DNA from: Rugalucina vietnamica
Taxonomy: Eukaryota; Mollusca; Bivalvia; Lucinida; Lucinidae
DNA: 64,000 bases
Assembly (NCBI GenBank): GCA_964017185.1
Contig: OZ024869.1
Coordinates: 5,292,501-5,356,500, forward strand
Direction: 5' to 3'
The notes beneath the pieces are model-generated. The model ran no database searches. It saw only the letters and a list, made by a program, of their open reading frames with translations, and was not told the origin of the DNA. The position numbers were made by a program, and so were the translations under genes. This document shows, in pieces, positions 12,462-23,059 of the stretch (positions within the stretch are counted from its first letter, which is position 1; each line of letters opens with the position of its first letter).

Positions 12462-13687
12462 AAATAACTCGGGCTCACATGTACAGAGTATTTGGCTTAC
12501 CCACATTTTCTGAGCAAGCTCAGAACTAAGCCGTTAACCAGTTAATAGATGGTCAGTCAGCTTTGCTTGGAGGCAGGAGCAGCCTTTCTATTTCACAAAG
12601 CCCCTGTGGGTGGGGGCAAGTAAGTTCATTTTCACTTCAAACTATCTGTCGTGAGTAAACTGCTTACCTGCAAGTATGCTGCAAGTATGTATACTTTATA
12701 TTTCTTCACTGTAGTTGATAAACATACAGAAGAAGATTGTATGACTTTTGTATGTTGGCTGTGCACTAGCAGTTGGTCAGATTCATTTAGTGAACCATTT
12801 GTCTTATCATGTATGACAATGGTCATAATGCTTTTTTTAGACAATAAGTTTCATTAATGCCTTTGACTGTACAGGACACAGGCAGAGCTATTCTTTTCAG
12901 TATGCATAATTGTTTGGATTCATCCATCATTATCATCTGGGTGAGTCCATTGTCATATACATGTAATCTATCTCATTTTTCTATGGAATTTCTCCATGCA
13001 AACAGAACAGTCGCTGATTGGATGCCACATTACTGTTTGCCTAGGTCCTATATAAAGGATGTAAGGCTTTGGCTTTATTTTTTCTCTGGTATGGTCCAGC
13101 ATTCTATTGAGCTACCAAACAAGTTTTGTTCTATTTTGGAGTGACAAAAAAAGCATCTCACAGGTACATTACCAGTCAGTACACAGTGCGCATTTTCTCA
13201 CCACTAACTGACAAAATTTAGTGCTCTTCTTGAATCAGTCAAAGAGGAAGCTGTGTAGAAATATGAACAGCGTCATGGTAAAACCAACCATGTGGTTTCC
13301 AAACTATGTAAATGCATGCAGCATATGGCCTGAGTTTGATCTGACTATGATGTTACAAAACTTTTTTTATGCTCAACTCAGTTAAGTTTAAAATTTACCA
13401 AGCTCACAGATGTTAAATGTTTTCATTCCAACATTTATAAGCAGGATAAATTAATGGGGTTGGTGATGTGAGCCCTGGATTTTAATTAGTTTGAGGTATT
13501 GCAGTATTTTATGGGCAGTTTAAATTGAAGTCTCAACTGAGCTGAGCATGAAAAATAATTTTATAACCTGGGGACCAGAATTGTTCAGCAGCAATCCAAA
13601 ATGTATACAAGCAAACTAAAGTGCATTACAAAAACACACCCATGTAATATACAGAAATTTTTTTGGTTTTAAAAATGAAAATTTTCA
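12462..13687. other. Intron 4, unassigned with remnants
   Basis: Positions 12520-12620 (ACCAGTTAATAGATGGTCAG, then AGCAGCC) match 60060-60165, a dispersed SINE-like remnant. Positions 13157-13250 match 6408-6490. Positions 13270-13310 hold a short family A fragment (GCGTCATGGTAAAACCAACC). No exon was recognised. Confidence 0.45.
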
Positions 13688-13800
13688 CAGGTTTTTCTTA
13701 TTTTTGCTCAAAACAGAGATTGTGGGTACACGTTAGAACCGCCTCGGTGAGGCGGTTCTAACGAGTACCCACAATCTTTGTTTTGGAGCAAAAATATGAA
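13688..13800. repeat. Family C palindrome, copy 2, left piece
   Basis: This is the best-preserved hairpin of the family: GTTAGAACCGCCTCGGTGAG faces its inverse around 13739. The rest of the copy lies at 15322-15380, on the far side of a family B insertion. Confidence 0.7.
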
Positions 13801-15321
13801 CCAGAGGACCAATGGTCCTGTAAATGCTCACCTGAGATCTGTTGTACGTATATACCAATAAACATGTTTGCATATTATGGAAAAAAGCCCCAGTAAAGGG
13901 GCAAATGATTCCCTGGTGTCCATTATTTTTCTTCATAATAATCAATATCCTGTCCATTTGCCAATTTCCTGCAAGTCTTACCCTTCAACCGACAAATAAC
14001 AGTTATCCCCATTCAAAGGCATAGGCAACTTATGTTGACCTTGTCGTAAAATAGGTCAAGGTCATCACAGGGTCATGATTTATATATACATTGTAGTACT
14101 TAAGCCATTGATGTTTCATGCCAAGTTTTTTTTAAATCGGTCCACCGGTTCCAGAGAAGAAGATTTTGGAAGGGTTTTTACCATATATGGGCATGGCGGC
14201 CATCTTGGTCATGTGACCTGGATCATTTATACACATATTGGTTCCCTCATTCTATAAATGTTTCACATAAAATTTGGCTTTGATTGGCCAAGTGGTTTCA
14301 GAGAAGAAGATGTTTGAATATTTTGGTAATATACATGTATATGCCCCGGGGTGGGGGCATATGAGCCCCTTGGGTCCATTTTTTTTTCAGAATCATTAAT
14401 ATTCAGTCAAACTACCCATTCCTGCAAGATTTTCACCTCAAATTACTTTTTAAAAGTTTTCCCCATTCAAATGCATAGGCGACCTATGTTGACCTTGCCA
14501 TAAAAAAGGTCAAGGTCATCACAGGGTCATGATTTATATATACATTGTAGTACTTGAGCCATCAATGCTCCATGCCAAGTTTCTTTGAAATCAGTGTACT
14601 GGTTCCGGAGAAGAAGATTTTGGAAGGGTTTTTACCATATATGGGCATGGCGGTCATCTTGGTTATGTGACCTTGATTATTTATATACACATTGGTTACC
14701 CCTTCCTATTTATGCTTCACATAAAATTTGGCTTTAATTGGCCAAGCGGTTTCAGAGGAGATGATGTTTGAATATTATGATAATATACATGTATATTGCC
14801 CCGGGGTGGGGGCATATGAGCCCCTGGGGTGCAAATTTTTTCAGAATCATTAATATTCAGTCCTACTGCCCATTTCCTGCAAGACTTTTACTTAAAATGA
14901 CATTTTAAAAGTTTTCCCCATTCAAATGCATTGACGACCTATGTTGACCTTGCTGTAAAATAGGTCAAGGTCATCACAGGGCCATGATTTATATATACAT
15001 TGAAGTGCTTGAGCCATCGATGCTTCATGCCAAGTTTCGTTGAAATCGGTCCACCGGTTCTGGAGAAGAAGATTTTTGAAGGGTTTTTACCATATATGGG
15101 CATGGCGGCCATCTTGGTCATGTGACCTGGATTTCTTATATACACATTGGTTCCCCCTTCCTATAGATGCTTCATATAAAATTTGGCTTTGATTGGCCAA
15201 GTGGTTTCAGAGGAGAAGATCTTTGAAATTGTGGACGGACGACGGACGACGGACAGACGGACGCCGGATCATGGCCATCCTATAAGCTCACCTTGTGAGC
15301 CTAACGGCTCAGGTGAGCTAA
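13801..15321 (+). repeat. Family B array element, copy 1
   Basis: Starts CCAGAGGACCAATGGTCCTG then CGCTCACCTGAG-type text. Three units of about 440 bp follow, each with AGGTCAAGGTCATC, CCAAGTTTC.TTGAAATC, GGTTC.GGAGAAGAAGATTT and GGCATGGCGGCCATCTTGG. Then comes a (GACG)n microsatellite and a terminal hairpin, GCTCACC..GTGAGC..GGCTCAGGTGAGCTAA. The start and end carry inverse GCTCACCTGAG / CTCAGGTGAGC. The array + microsatellite + hairpin + CTAA end suggests a non-autonomous Helitron/Helentron-like (pearl-type) element. Short ORFs here are repeat text, not genes. Confidence 0.7.
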
Positions 15322-15380
15322 AAATAGGTATACCCCTGCAAACCCCAGTTTTTCTATATAAAAGTGGGGTATAAGGGGGT
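15322..15380. repeat. Family C palindrome, copy 2, right piece
   Basis: TAGGTATACCCCTGCAAACC, CTATATAAAAGTGGGG and TATAAGGGGGT continue the copy that begins at 13688. Compare the uninterrupted copy at 54640-54800. Confidence 0.65.
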
Positions 15381-15412
15381 AAACATTACACAGATATGAG
15401 CTAAAAACCTAC

Positions 15413-15463
15413 CATTTTTCAACATTGGATCTTCATAATCAGGTGCAAAAGGTCCTGGTTCCA
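15413..15463 (-). CDS. PTPRN: PTPRN-like exon 4, small luminal linker exon
   Basis: This 51-base exon has acceptor TATTTACAG| and donor AATG|GTAGGT, and is phase 1 on both sides. Together with the G left from exon 3 it codes V-EPGPFAPDYEDPMLKN. The acidic, proline-rich composition fits the luminal linker. It is called from splice signals, frame and composition, since the family is not conserved here. It lies 30-100 bp from repeat copies on either side but is not part of them. Confidence 0.72.
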
Positions 15464-15484
15464 CTGTAAATATATACAATATGA

Positions 15485-15727
15485 GAGCCGCGTCATGGGA
15501 AAATCAATGTGGGTTTTGAACAGGTCAGACACAAACCAAGCCATACAAGCACAGATGGCTAGATGTCTAGAGGCTGGAAATTTTAGATTTAGAAAGTATA
15601 TATAGAGGAACTGAACTATCTGTGTAGCGAAAAACAAAGGCGCTGATCAGCTTCGCAGTTACTGTGAAGCTGATCTGCGCTTCTGCTTTCACATATGCAC
15701 AATGTTGGTTTTCTCATTATGTGGCTC
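15485..15727 (-). mobile_element. Family A MITE, copy 7
   Basis: Bounded by GAGCCGCGTCATGGG and TTATGTGGCTC, with an intact central palindrome. Flanks atga/atgt. It lies 20 bp upstream of the acceptor of PTPRN-like exon 4. Confidence 0.75.
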
Positions 15728-15877
15728 ATGTTACTACAGACATGAGTTTGTTTGTTCTTGAACAATGTTTGAAGACTGGGAAACATTTCGGTTAATGCAT
15801 ATTTAGGTGTTTCAATGTTGAACTGAGCAGCATTTGCTCTAATACATCAGGATAAAATGTCTGTGAAATATTTACAA

Positions 15878-16012
15878 AGCTGGGGTGTGCAGGGGTATAC
15901 AATACTTCTTATTTTTGCTCCAAAACATTAATTGTTGATAGAATTGCCTCAGCGAGGTTCTAACAAGCACCCACAATCAATGTTGTGAGCAAAAGTGTTG
16001 AAAACATTTTTT
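15878..16012. repeat. Family C palindrome, copy 3
   Basis: GGGTATACAATACTTCTTAT, TTTTTGCTCCAAAACATTAA, then CCTCAGCGAGG and the inverse arm ending TTGTGAGCAAAA. A T-run (16008-16021) follows. Confidence 0.6.
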
Positions 16013-16379
16013 TTTTTTTTTCGCTGAAAGGCTTACCAAGAAAGGGATGGCTTGGATAACAACCACCACAACATTACCTTAGCTGTTGACTGTATGTGTA
16101 AAACTTTACACATAATTCAGATCATCAAATTGGTTTTCCTCAAGATAACATCAAGATTTTTTATATGCAAAATTTCAATCCTTCTCTAGCTTCAGAAACT
16201 AGTTTGCATTCACTTGGCCACAATACTAGATTTTCTTTTCCAAGGACAGGGTTTATTCTTACGATGACATTTTCATTGCAAAATATGATGAAAATGATAT
16301 TTTCATTAAAAATATAATGATGCCATATCATGATGATAGTCATGTATTCCATGATTTTGGCAAAATATCACCTTTAAAT
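16013..16379. other. Intron 3, unassigned
   Basis: No gene or repeat recognised; the ATGATGATATTTTCATT-type region near 16265-16330 is locally repetitive. Confidence 0.4.
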
Positions 16380-16614
16380 GAGCCGCGAGGCGAGAAAACC
16401 GGTCTTCGGGGTTTCCGACCAGGTCCTACACAAACCGACCTGTACGGTTACTGAAGCAGGCTACAAGCTTGAAATTTCGGATTTAAGAAGAAGTGAAATT
16501 ATCCTATCCGTGTAGCGAAAGCAAAGGCGCTGATCAGCTTCGCAGTCACTGCGAAGCTGATCTGCGCCTTTGTTTTCGCACAGGCAAAAATCCGGTTTTC
16601 TCACGATGCGGCGC
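16380..16614 (-). mobile_element. Family A MITE, copy 8, TSD AAAT
   Basis: Well preserved, with intact centre (CTTCGCAGTCACTGCGAAG). AAAT lies at 16376-16379 and 16615-16618. Its right part is the start of a perfect tandem duplication (next entry). Confidence 0.85.
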
Positions 16615-16835
16615 AAATAATGATCATGACATTTTTCAAGAATAGCAAGATCCCTAACTTACATTCTTTAAAACATGACAAAGGCGCTGATCAGCTTCGC
16701 AGTCACTGCGAAGCTGATCTGCGCCTTTGTTTTCGCACAGGCAAAAATCCGGTTTTCTCACGATGCGGCGCAAATAATGATCATGACATTTTTCAAGAAT
16801 AGCAAGATCCCTAACTTACATTCTTTAAAACATGA
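16522..16835. repeat. Perfect 157 bp tandem duplication spanning the end of MITE copy 8
   Basis: Units 16522-16678 and 16679-16835 are identical by eye over 157 bp. Each holds the central palindrome, the right arm of family A and about 60 bp of flank (ATGATCATGACATTTTTCAA ... TTAAAACATGA). Either very recent or an assembly artefact. Confidence 0.85.
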
Positions 16836-16857
16836 CAAACATGGCTGTTTATTGTAC

Positions 16858-17022
16858 GAGCCCCAGAGAAAACCAGATTCTGCTTATGCGAAAACAAAGA
16901 CGCAGAACTAGTACAATTCCTCTTCTTCTTAAGTCCAAAATTTCAAGCTTGTGGCTATACATGCCAGTTTGTGTCGAACCTGGTTGGAAACCCAGAAGAC
17001 TGGTTTTCTTGTGTCACAGCTC
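16858..17022 (+). mobile_element. Family A MITE, copy 9, centre deleted
   Basis: The left arm joins the right arm without the palindromic core (GACGCAGAACTAGTACAATT). It sits just beyond the donor of PTPRN-like exon 3. Confidence 0.7.
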
Positions 17023-17081
17023 CTATGATGGCTTGTGTAGCAGCTACTGTTGTACAAATTCAAGACTGCTGTAGATCTTAC

Positions 17082-17864
17082 CATTTCCCTCCAGTGGCTT
17101 GTCCTGGATCATGTCATCCATCCAGCTGTACCCTGGCTGCCTCTCCCGCTCAGGCTCGTACCAAGGTCCAAGGTCAGAAGTCAAACCAATATCTGAGGAC
17201 AAGGCGTCATTCTGTCCAAGCTCTGCTACAGGGTACTTGAGTTTCAGTAGTTCCGCTAGTTTTGACCTGTATCGTTCTTTTTCCTGTGCCTCCAACAATT
17301 GGTACGCCAGACGTACATCTTCAAGAGGTATTCCAGAATTTTCCCATCCTTTGCTTGCTGACGCATAATTTTGTGGAATCTCTCTGGGGTAAAAGTCAAC
17401 TACATCGTCAAAAGGGTAATAATCGAGGTAGTTCTTGGAGGAACTTGAAGGAAAAAATTTCCTCTTGTTGATTCCAGTGGATTTATCAAAATACTTATGA
17501 ACACGAATGATTTCATCTCTTTTCGTCGGCAATAGGTTAAATGAGGGATATTCCTGATTCTCTATAGCTTCCAATGTTTTCTCATACAAGCCTTCTAAAG
17601 TGTCCGTAATTTGCTCTTGGATAGGATCCGAGATATCCAAGACAAGGTCAGAGCAGGTTTTTCTGTGGAACGGCAGATTTATAATGAAGGAAAGAATGAG
17701 ATTTTGTATCATACATTGCGTGTACGGATCTTGCCAGGTGAAGCGTTTGTTCACAAGGGAGACAATTTCAAGTTCCAGTTTGTTCAGTGCCTCTTCGTTC
17801 AAATCAAAGATAATCTCCCCTGGTCTCAGTCCGGCCCCATTATCGCATATACCGAATAGCAAAT
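17082..17864 (-). CDS. PTPRN: PTPRN-like exon 3: rest of RESP18-homology domain and luminal region
   Basis: This 783-base exon is phase 1 at both ends, with acceptor CTACTTTCAG| and donor AAATG|GTAAGATC. It reads LLFGICDNGAGLRPGEIIFD..., then FTWQDPYTQ about 50 residues in, which is close to the Y/FTWQDDYTQ of vertebrate IA-2/phogrin. The rest is an acidic, Tyr/Ser/Pro-rich luminal stretch. It has several Lys-Arg pairs (NKRF, NKRK, TKRD) that could be prohormone-convertase sites, and it ends WMDDMIQDKPLEGN. The ORF runs past both splice sites by chance; those flanks are intron and a family A repeat (17900-18120). It is the longest host coding segment in the window. Confidence 0.9.
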
Positions 17865-17899
17865 CTGAAAGTAGATAGGAAACAAAGTGAGAATCATAT

Positions 17900-18120
17900 G
17901 AGTTGCAGCGCAAGAAAAAACAGTTTTTTTGGTTTCCAACCAGGTCCAACACAAATCGGCCTGTAAAAAATACAGATGAATGTTAGGTGCTTGAAAAAGG
18001 ACTCAGGAAGAAAAGAGATTGTACTATCTCAGTAGCGAAAACAAAGGTGATGATCAGCTGTGCAGTTACTGCACAGCTGATTTGCTTTTTTGTTTATCAG
18101 GTTTTCTCATGATGCTTTTC
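17900..18120 (-). mobile_element. Family A MITE, copy 10
   Basis: Central palindrome CTGTGCAGTTACTGCACAG and decayed ends; flanks atat/atac. It begins 35 bp upstream of the acceptor of exon 3. Confidence 0.7.
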
Positions 18121-18337
18121 ATACATAGCTAGATTAGCAAAATTCCTGGCAAACCGAACAGCTCCAGAAGGGGTGACATATTCCGCATTGTCACATCTAG
18201 AGCTATACTGTTGCCTTTGTGTCACAGTGGGTTAAGAAAGAGAGAGAACTAATCCAGTGACATCTGAAATACCAGCTTTGATTATCTACTTTCTGTACAG
18301 AAAGAAAGCATACACAACAAAGGAGTATTGCATAATT

Positions 18338-18497
18338 GAGCCGCGTTAACAAAGACGTACCTGATCAGCGACTTTGTTTTCCCTTCATGGATAGTAAAAA
18401 TCCAAAACTTCAAGCTTCTGGCTTTCCTCTGAGACTGTACAGGCCGGGTTGTGTCGGACATGGTTGGAAACCCCTAAGACTGGTTTTCTCAGGTGCC
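18338..18497 (+). mobile_element. Family A MITE, copy 11, internally deleted
   Basis: Short left arm, CTGATCAGCGACTTTG, long right arm. It abuts copy 12 almost directly. Confidence 0.6.
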
Positions 18498-18499
18498 AT

Positions 18500-18697
18500 G
18501 AACCGCATCATGAGAAAACTGGATTTTTGCATATGCAAAAACAAAGGCGCCTTTGTTTTCGCTACCCAGATAGTACAATTCCTCTTCTACTTATAGCCAA
18601 AATTTCAAGCCTTTAGCCTGCTTCTGTGACTGTAAAGGCTGATTTGTGTCACACCTGGACGGAAACCCTGAAGACCGGTTTCCTCGCGTCACAGCTC
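18500..18697 (+). mobile_element. Family A MITE, copy 12, palindrome core deleted
   Basis: AAACAAAGGCGCCTTTGTTTTC shows the core collapsed to a 16 bp perfect palindrome (AAAGGCGCCTTT with flanks), a deletion expected from hairpin excision. Ends GAACCGC and ACAGCTC. Confidence 0.7.
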
Positions 18698-18996
18698 AAA
18701 TGACTCTGGGAAGCTTTGGAAATGATGTGAAGCACTTACCTTCACTGCTTTCATGTCAAGATAGTGAAATTTTTTGCTAAGAAGTTGATTTTTTTGTTTT
18801 GATGTTTAACAACTCAAGTCTACAATTTTTTAATTACTGGGTATGTGGGGACTTAAAGTCACTGCTCAGTCCCTCTCAATGACAATCTTGTGCCAGTGGG
18901 GACCCCCACAAACTGTCAATCCAGTCCAATGCACTAAACACTAGCCTACCAAACTCCCCAGGAAACTGGAGGATAATTTAGATGATAACAGCTATT
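18698..18996. other. Intron 2, unassigned
   Basis: A donor-like site at about 18735 was examined as an exon candidate and rejected. Nothing else was recognised. Confidence 0.4.
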
Positions 18997-19000
18997 ATTT

Positions 19001-19234
19001 GAGCCACCTCGTTGGAAAACCAACAATGTGGCGTCTGAACAGGTCCAACACAAACCAGCCTGTACAAGCACAGAAAAGAGCTAGAAGCTTGAAATTTCTG
19101 ATTTAAGTAGAAGAGGAATTGTACTATCCGAGTAGCGAAAATAAAGGCGCTGATCAGCTTCGCGGTTACTGCGAAGCTGATCTGCGTCTTTGTTTTCACC
19201 TATGCAGATTGTTGGTTTTCCCATGAGGCGGCTC
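19001..19234 (-). mobile_element. Family A MITE, copy 13, TSD ATTT
   Basis: Full-length 234 bp copy with intact core. ATTT at 18997-19000 and 19235-19238. Confidence 0.88.
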
Positions 19235-19295
19235 ATTTATAATAATTTCGACAATCCTGACAGTATTATATATAGTAGTATTACTATAAATAGTT

Positions 19296-19313
19296 GTAAT
19301 ATATATATATATA
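19296..19313. repeat. (AT)n microsatellite
   Basis: Nine or so AT dinucleotides between MITE copies 13 and 14. Confidence 0.8.
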
Positions 19314-19444
19314 TGTCTGCATAAACACAAATATCTATTTCTTTTTATTGTGTACTTTTCAAGTTCTTTTTTGGACATTACATGATTATGCGGAAAAGTT
19401 GTTTTTTTTTTGCTTGTTTTTGTTTTGTTTTACAAGAAACAAAT

Positions 19445-19677
19445 GAGCCGCCTCATGGGAAAACCAACAATCTGCATAGGTGAAAACAAAGACGCAGATC
19501 AGCTTCGCGGTAACACGAAGCTGATCAGCGCCTTCGTTTTCGCCACTCGGATAGTATAATGCTTCTTCTACATAAATCCGAAATTTCAAGCTTCTAGCTC
19601 TTTTCTGTGCTTGTACAGGCCGGTTTGAGTCGGACCTGTTCGGAAACCACATTGTTGATTTTCCCACGAGGCGGCTC
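19445..19677 (+). mobile_element. Family A MITE, copy 14
   Basis: Full-length copy in the opposite orientation to copy 13, 210 bp away, so the pair could also fold together. Flanks aaat/aatt. Confidence 0.85.
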
Positions 19678-19717
19678 AATTGTAAAGAGGGAAAGCTGGA
19701 GTGTTTTTTAAAAATAT

Positions 19718-19907
19718 GAGCCTTGTCATGAGAAAACTGGAGTTTTGCCTGATCAGCGCCTTTGATTTCGCTACTTGGATAGTACAATTCCTCTTCTACT
19801 TATAGCCAAAATTTCAAGCCTCTAGCCTGTTTGTGACTGCACAGGCCGATTTGTGTCGCAGTGGTCAGAAACCCCAAAGACTAGTTTCCTCGCATTGCAT
19901 TGCGTTC
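19718..19907 (+). mobile_element. Family A MITE, copy 15, core deleted
   Basis: GAGCCTTGTCATGAGAAAAC..., half of the core (CTGATCAGCGCCTTTG), then the long arm. The right end is decayed. Confidence 0.65.
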
Positions 19908-19927
19908 AATTGTCCATGCAAGGTATA

Positions 19928-20100
19928 CCCCCTGAAACGCACCTTTTATAAAGGTATAGTAATAGTAAAAATCTTTTATACAGCGGTATACATTTTTCAT
20001 ATTTTCATACCAAAGGAGAGATGGTGGGTACTCGTTAGCTCTGCCTTGGCAAGGTGGTTCTAATGTGTACCATAATCAATGTTTGAGCAAATATGTGAAA
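19928..20100. repeat. Family C palindrome, copy 4 (decayed)
   Basis: GATGGTGGGTACTCGTTAG, CTGCCTTGGCAAGG and the inverse arm ending AATGTTTGAGCAAA. Confidence 0.5.
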
Positions 20101-20205
20101 AATATAAAAAAAATTGTCAGCTGAAAATTTTTAATTTTTACAACTTTGGAAAAACCTGTATATTGAATAGGCAGGTTTTCAAAATGCTTGGGTCCTCCAA
20201 CTTAC

Positions 20206-20256
20206 CATCTAAACATTTTGATCCTGGTTCACAGAGGTCCGAGTTAAACAGACAGC
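20206..20256 (-). CDS. PTPRN: PTPRN-like exon 2: RESP18-type cysteine motif
   Basis: This is a 51-base internal exon with acceptor ...ATTCAG| and donor G|GTAAGTTGG, phase 1 at both ends. It encodes CLFNSDLCEPGSKCLD. The pattern CLF-x3-LC-x5-C and the following D-x-LFG-x-C from exon 3 match the start of the RESP18-homology domain of IA-2 and phogrin. In mammals this region takes part in granule targeting. Three of the four conserved cysteines lie here and the fourth is in exon 3. Confidence 0.88.
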
Positions 20257-20305
20257 CTGAAATGAATGAAATAAACAATGAAAATAAGAGAAAAACTTTT
20301 ATGTA

Positions 20306-20495
20306 CAGGTCAACCTCATTATAGCACTATCATTGGGGTCCAGGGAAACAAACTGTGTTATAAGTGAAACCGTGTTGTAATAAGGTTATTTACAATAAAC
20401 ATATTGAATAATAATCAGTTTGGGAGTCATGACATGGCCATGTTATACTGAAAACGGCACTATATTGTGAGGGTCATTATAATGAGGTTGAACTG
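20306..20495. mobile_element. Mariner/pogo-like MITE (family E), copy 1
   Basis: 190 bp with terminal inverted repeats CAGGTCAACCTCATTATAGC and the inverse of CAGTTCAACCTCATTATAAT. TA flanks both ends (20304-20305, 20496-20497). Tc1/mariner-group elements duplicate TA. It sits 50 bp upstream of the acceptor of exon 2. Confidence 0.75.
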
Positions 20496-20562
20496 TACTG
20501 TACAAGTCTGTCCAAAACATACTGTAAAGTTTGCAAATGGAGATGCAAAAAAAAAACAACAA

Positions 20563-22728
20563 GTAGCCCAAGGGCAACGATCGCTCACCTGAGAGTCAAC
20601 AAGTACAGTCACTGGACAAAGTGAATTTTTTTTCTCTTTTTTTTTTTACCCTAAATGGGGTATGATGATGGCCATCTTGGTAATGTTTCAGGTCTATGGC
20701 TGCAATAGTTACTATAGGATCATTGGTCCTGTAAACGCTTACCTGAGACCCAGTTGTCACTTTTCCCCATGTTTCCATGTTTGCCTATGTTTCCAAAATT
20801 GACCTTGACCTAAATTAATCACATACATGTACCTTCATCTACTCTATTAGTTGTTTGCATCTACCACTTTTCAGGTCTCAGGCTGCATTTAGTTTACAAA
20901 ATATCCATTGTTTTTACTTTTTCCCATGTAAAAGCCTATGTTTCCAAAATTGACCTAAGTTGCCATAAAATAGGTCAAGGTCATCTTAGGGTCATCATTT
21001 TATCAAACTATGATGGACTGGAGTCCCAAATGCTACATACCAAGTTTCGTGAAAATCGGCCTGCCTGTTCTGGAGAAGAAGATTTTTGAGTGGTTTTTAC
21101 CATATATGGTCGTGGCGGCCATCTTGGTCATGTGATCTAGATTTCAGGATCAAATTTTCGTTACCCCTACCCAGGGATGCTCCACATAAAATTTCAGTTT
21201 GATTGGCCATGCGGTTTCAGAGCAGAAGATCTTTGAAAAGTGTGTATAGACGACAGATCGGCCAAGGTCAAGAGATGACCTTGACCTAAATTAATCACAT
21301 ACTTTCATTAGTTGTTTTGCATCTACCACTTTTCAGGTCTCAGGCTGCAATAGTTTTCAAAAAATCCATATTTTTTACTTTTTCCCATGTAAATGCCTGT
21401 TTCCAAAATTGACTTGACGTAAAATAGGTCAAGGTCATCCTAGGGTCATTATTTGATCAAACTACGATGGGCTGGGTACCAAATGCTACATACCAAGTTT
21501 CGTGAAAATCAGCCTGCCTGTTCTGGAGAAGATTTTTGAGTGGTTTTTACCATATATAGGCGTGGCGGCCATCTTGGTCATGTGACCCAGATTTCGCGAC
21601 CATATTTTTGTCCCCACTACCCAGGGATGCTCAACATAAAATTTCACTTTGATTAGCCAAGCAATTTAAGAGAAGAAGATCTTTGAAAAGTGTGTACAGA
21701 TGACAGACCCTTCAAGGTCAAGAGATGACCTTGGCCTAAATTAATCACATACCTTCATCTACTCCATTAGTTGTTTGCATCTACCACTTTTCAGGTCTCA
21801 GGCTGCAGTAGTTTTCAAAAAATTGCAATTTTCCGCTTTTCGTCTTATAAGTCAATGGAAACTTTAAGTTGCCATAGCAACCAAAGTAGTGGCACAAGAA
21901 CAATAAAAAACTAAAACTTTGTAGAGGCTAATATCATAAGCATGTATGCAAAGTTTCAGCTTCATCCGCCTTACAGCTTCTGAGAAGAAAATTTTTGAAT
22001 ATTTTTTCGAAAATTTACCCTTTACTTTGCTATAGCAACCAAACGAATAAAGCAATTTTGACAAAGGTGCCTAACACCGGGAGGACTACTCAATAAACAT
22101 TTGTATGTAAAAACAAAATTTCAATATCCTCAATGAAATGGCAGAAATTGCAAATTTCCACTTTTTGCCTTATAAGTCAATGGAAACTTCAAGTTACCAT
22201 AGCAACCAAAGTAGTTGGACAAAGACAATAAAAAACACAAACTTTGTACAGGCTAATGTCATAAGCTTGTATGCTAAATTTCAGCTTCATCCCCCATACG
22301 GGTTCTGAGAAGAAGATTTTTGAATATTTTTTTCGAAAATTTACCCTTTATGTTGCTATAGCAACCAAACGAAACAAGTGACAAAAGTTGCCTTAAACGT
22401 GAAGGACTACTCAATAAACATTTATGTAAAAACAAAATTTAAATATCCACAGCCTGACAACGTAAAATGCCAATATCCACTTTTCTCCATTCAAGTCAAT
22501 GGAAACTTCAAGTTGCCATAGCAACCAGAGTTCTTATCCGATCAAAATAAAAAACGCAAATATTCGTTCCCCCTTCCTGTAGATGCTATATGTGAAATAT
22601 GAAAAGATTCAGCCTGGCAGCTTCAGAGAAGTTGTTTGAAAATGTTGATGACGACGGACTACGCACGGACACCGGCTCGACCACTATACTATAAGCTCAC
22701 CTGTGAGCCTTCGGCTCAGGTGAGCTAA
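20563..22728 (+). repeat. Family B array element, copy 2 (variant units)
   Basis: Begins near ATCGCTCACCTGAG; a second start-like block lies at 20703-20755 (ATTGGTCCTGTAAACGC). Units include AGGTCAAGGTCATC and GGCGGCCATCTTGGTCATGT. From 21860 a different unit of about 330 bp appears three times (AGTTGCCATAGCAACCAAAG). Ends with CTCACCTGTGAGCCTTCGGC hairpin and GAGCTAA at 22728, then an A-run. Confidence 0.65.
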
Positions 22729-23059
22729 AAAAAAAGAAAAAAAAAAAAAACAGAATCAGAATGGTTTACTGATGAAACGTCAAATCAGTCTATACTGTAC
22801 ATAAGGCTTGTCTCTACTATGTACAGGAAAATAGCTAAAAACGGGGTCAACACCATCAAAGACCGTAACGCACCATAACTTAACACAACAAAACGTAATG
22901 AATGAAGGAATCAGAGAGAGACAATAAACAGCTTTTTCTGTCAATCAAATATACATTCGCAGGTTGCTGACGCTATTTACCACATATGCTCCTCATTGTA
23001 TAGAATGCAGCTAAAAATCTTTGAATTAACACCTGAAGCTGATGAGAAGTTCCTAGAAA
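22729..23059. repeat. Unassigned, with short repeat shared with 47905-48030
   Basis: GGTCAACACCATCAAAGACC and AACGCACCATAACTTAA near 22845-22885 resemble AGTCAACACTGTCAAAGACC at 47925-47945, so a low-copy repeat fragment is present. No gene seen. Confidence 0.4.

Noticed and set aside
12660..12705. Candidate minus-strand exon between ACTACAG| and TTGCAG|GTAAGC
   Set aside because: Starts in phase 1 but ends in phase 0, incompatible with exons 4 and 5, and has no family motif.
14939..15145. Minus-strand ORF also found at 23139-23492 and 43397-43684 with a shared peptide (MTKMAAMPIYGKNPSK)
   Set aside because: It is the reverse translation of a conserved block of family B repeats. Frames break between copies.
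16522..16835. CRISPR-like or regulatory reading of the duplicated hairpins
   Set aside because: Only two units, eukaryotic MITE sequence, no spacer pattern.
17099..17471. Plus-strand ORFs over 17099-17878
   Set aside because: Antisense shadows of PTPRN-like exon 3.
18738..18774. Candidate minus-strand exon with donor AAG|GTAAGTGC
   Set aside because: Its phases do not fit between exons 2 and 3, and one frame has a stop.
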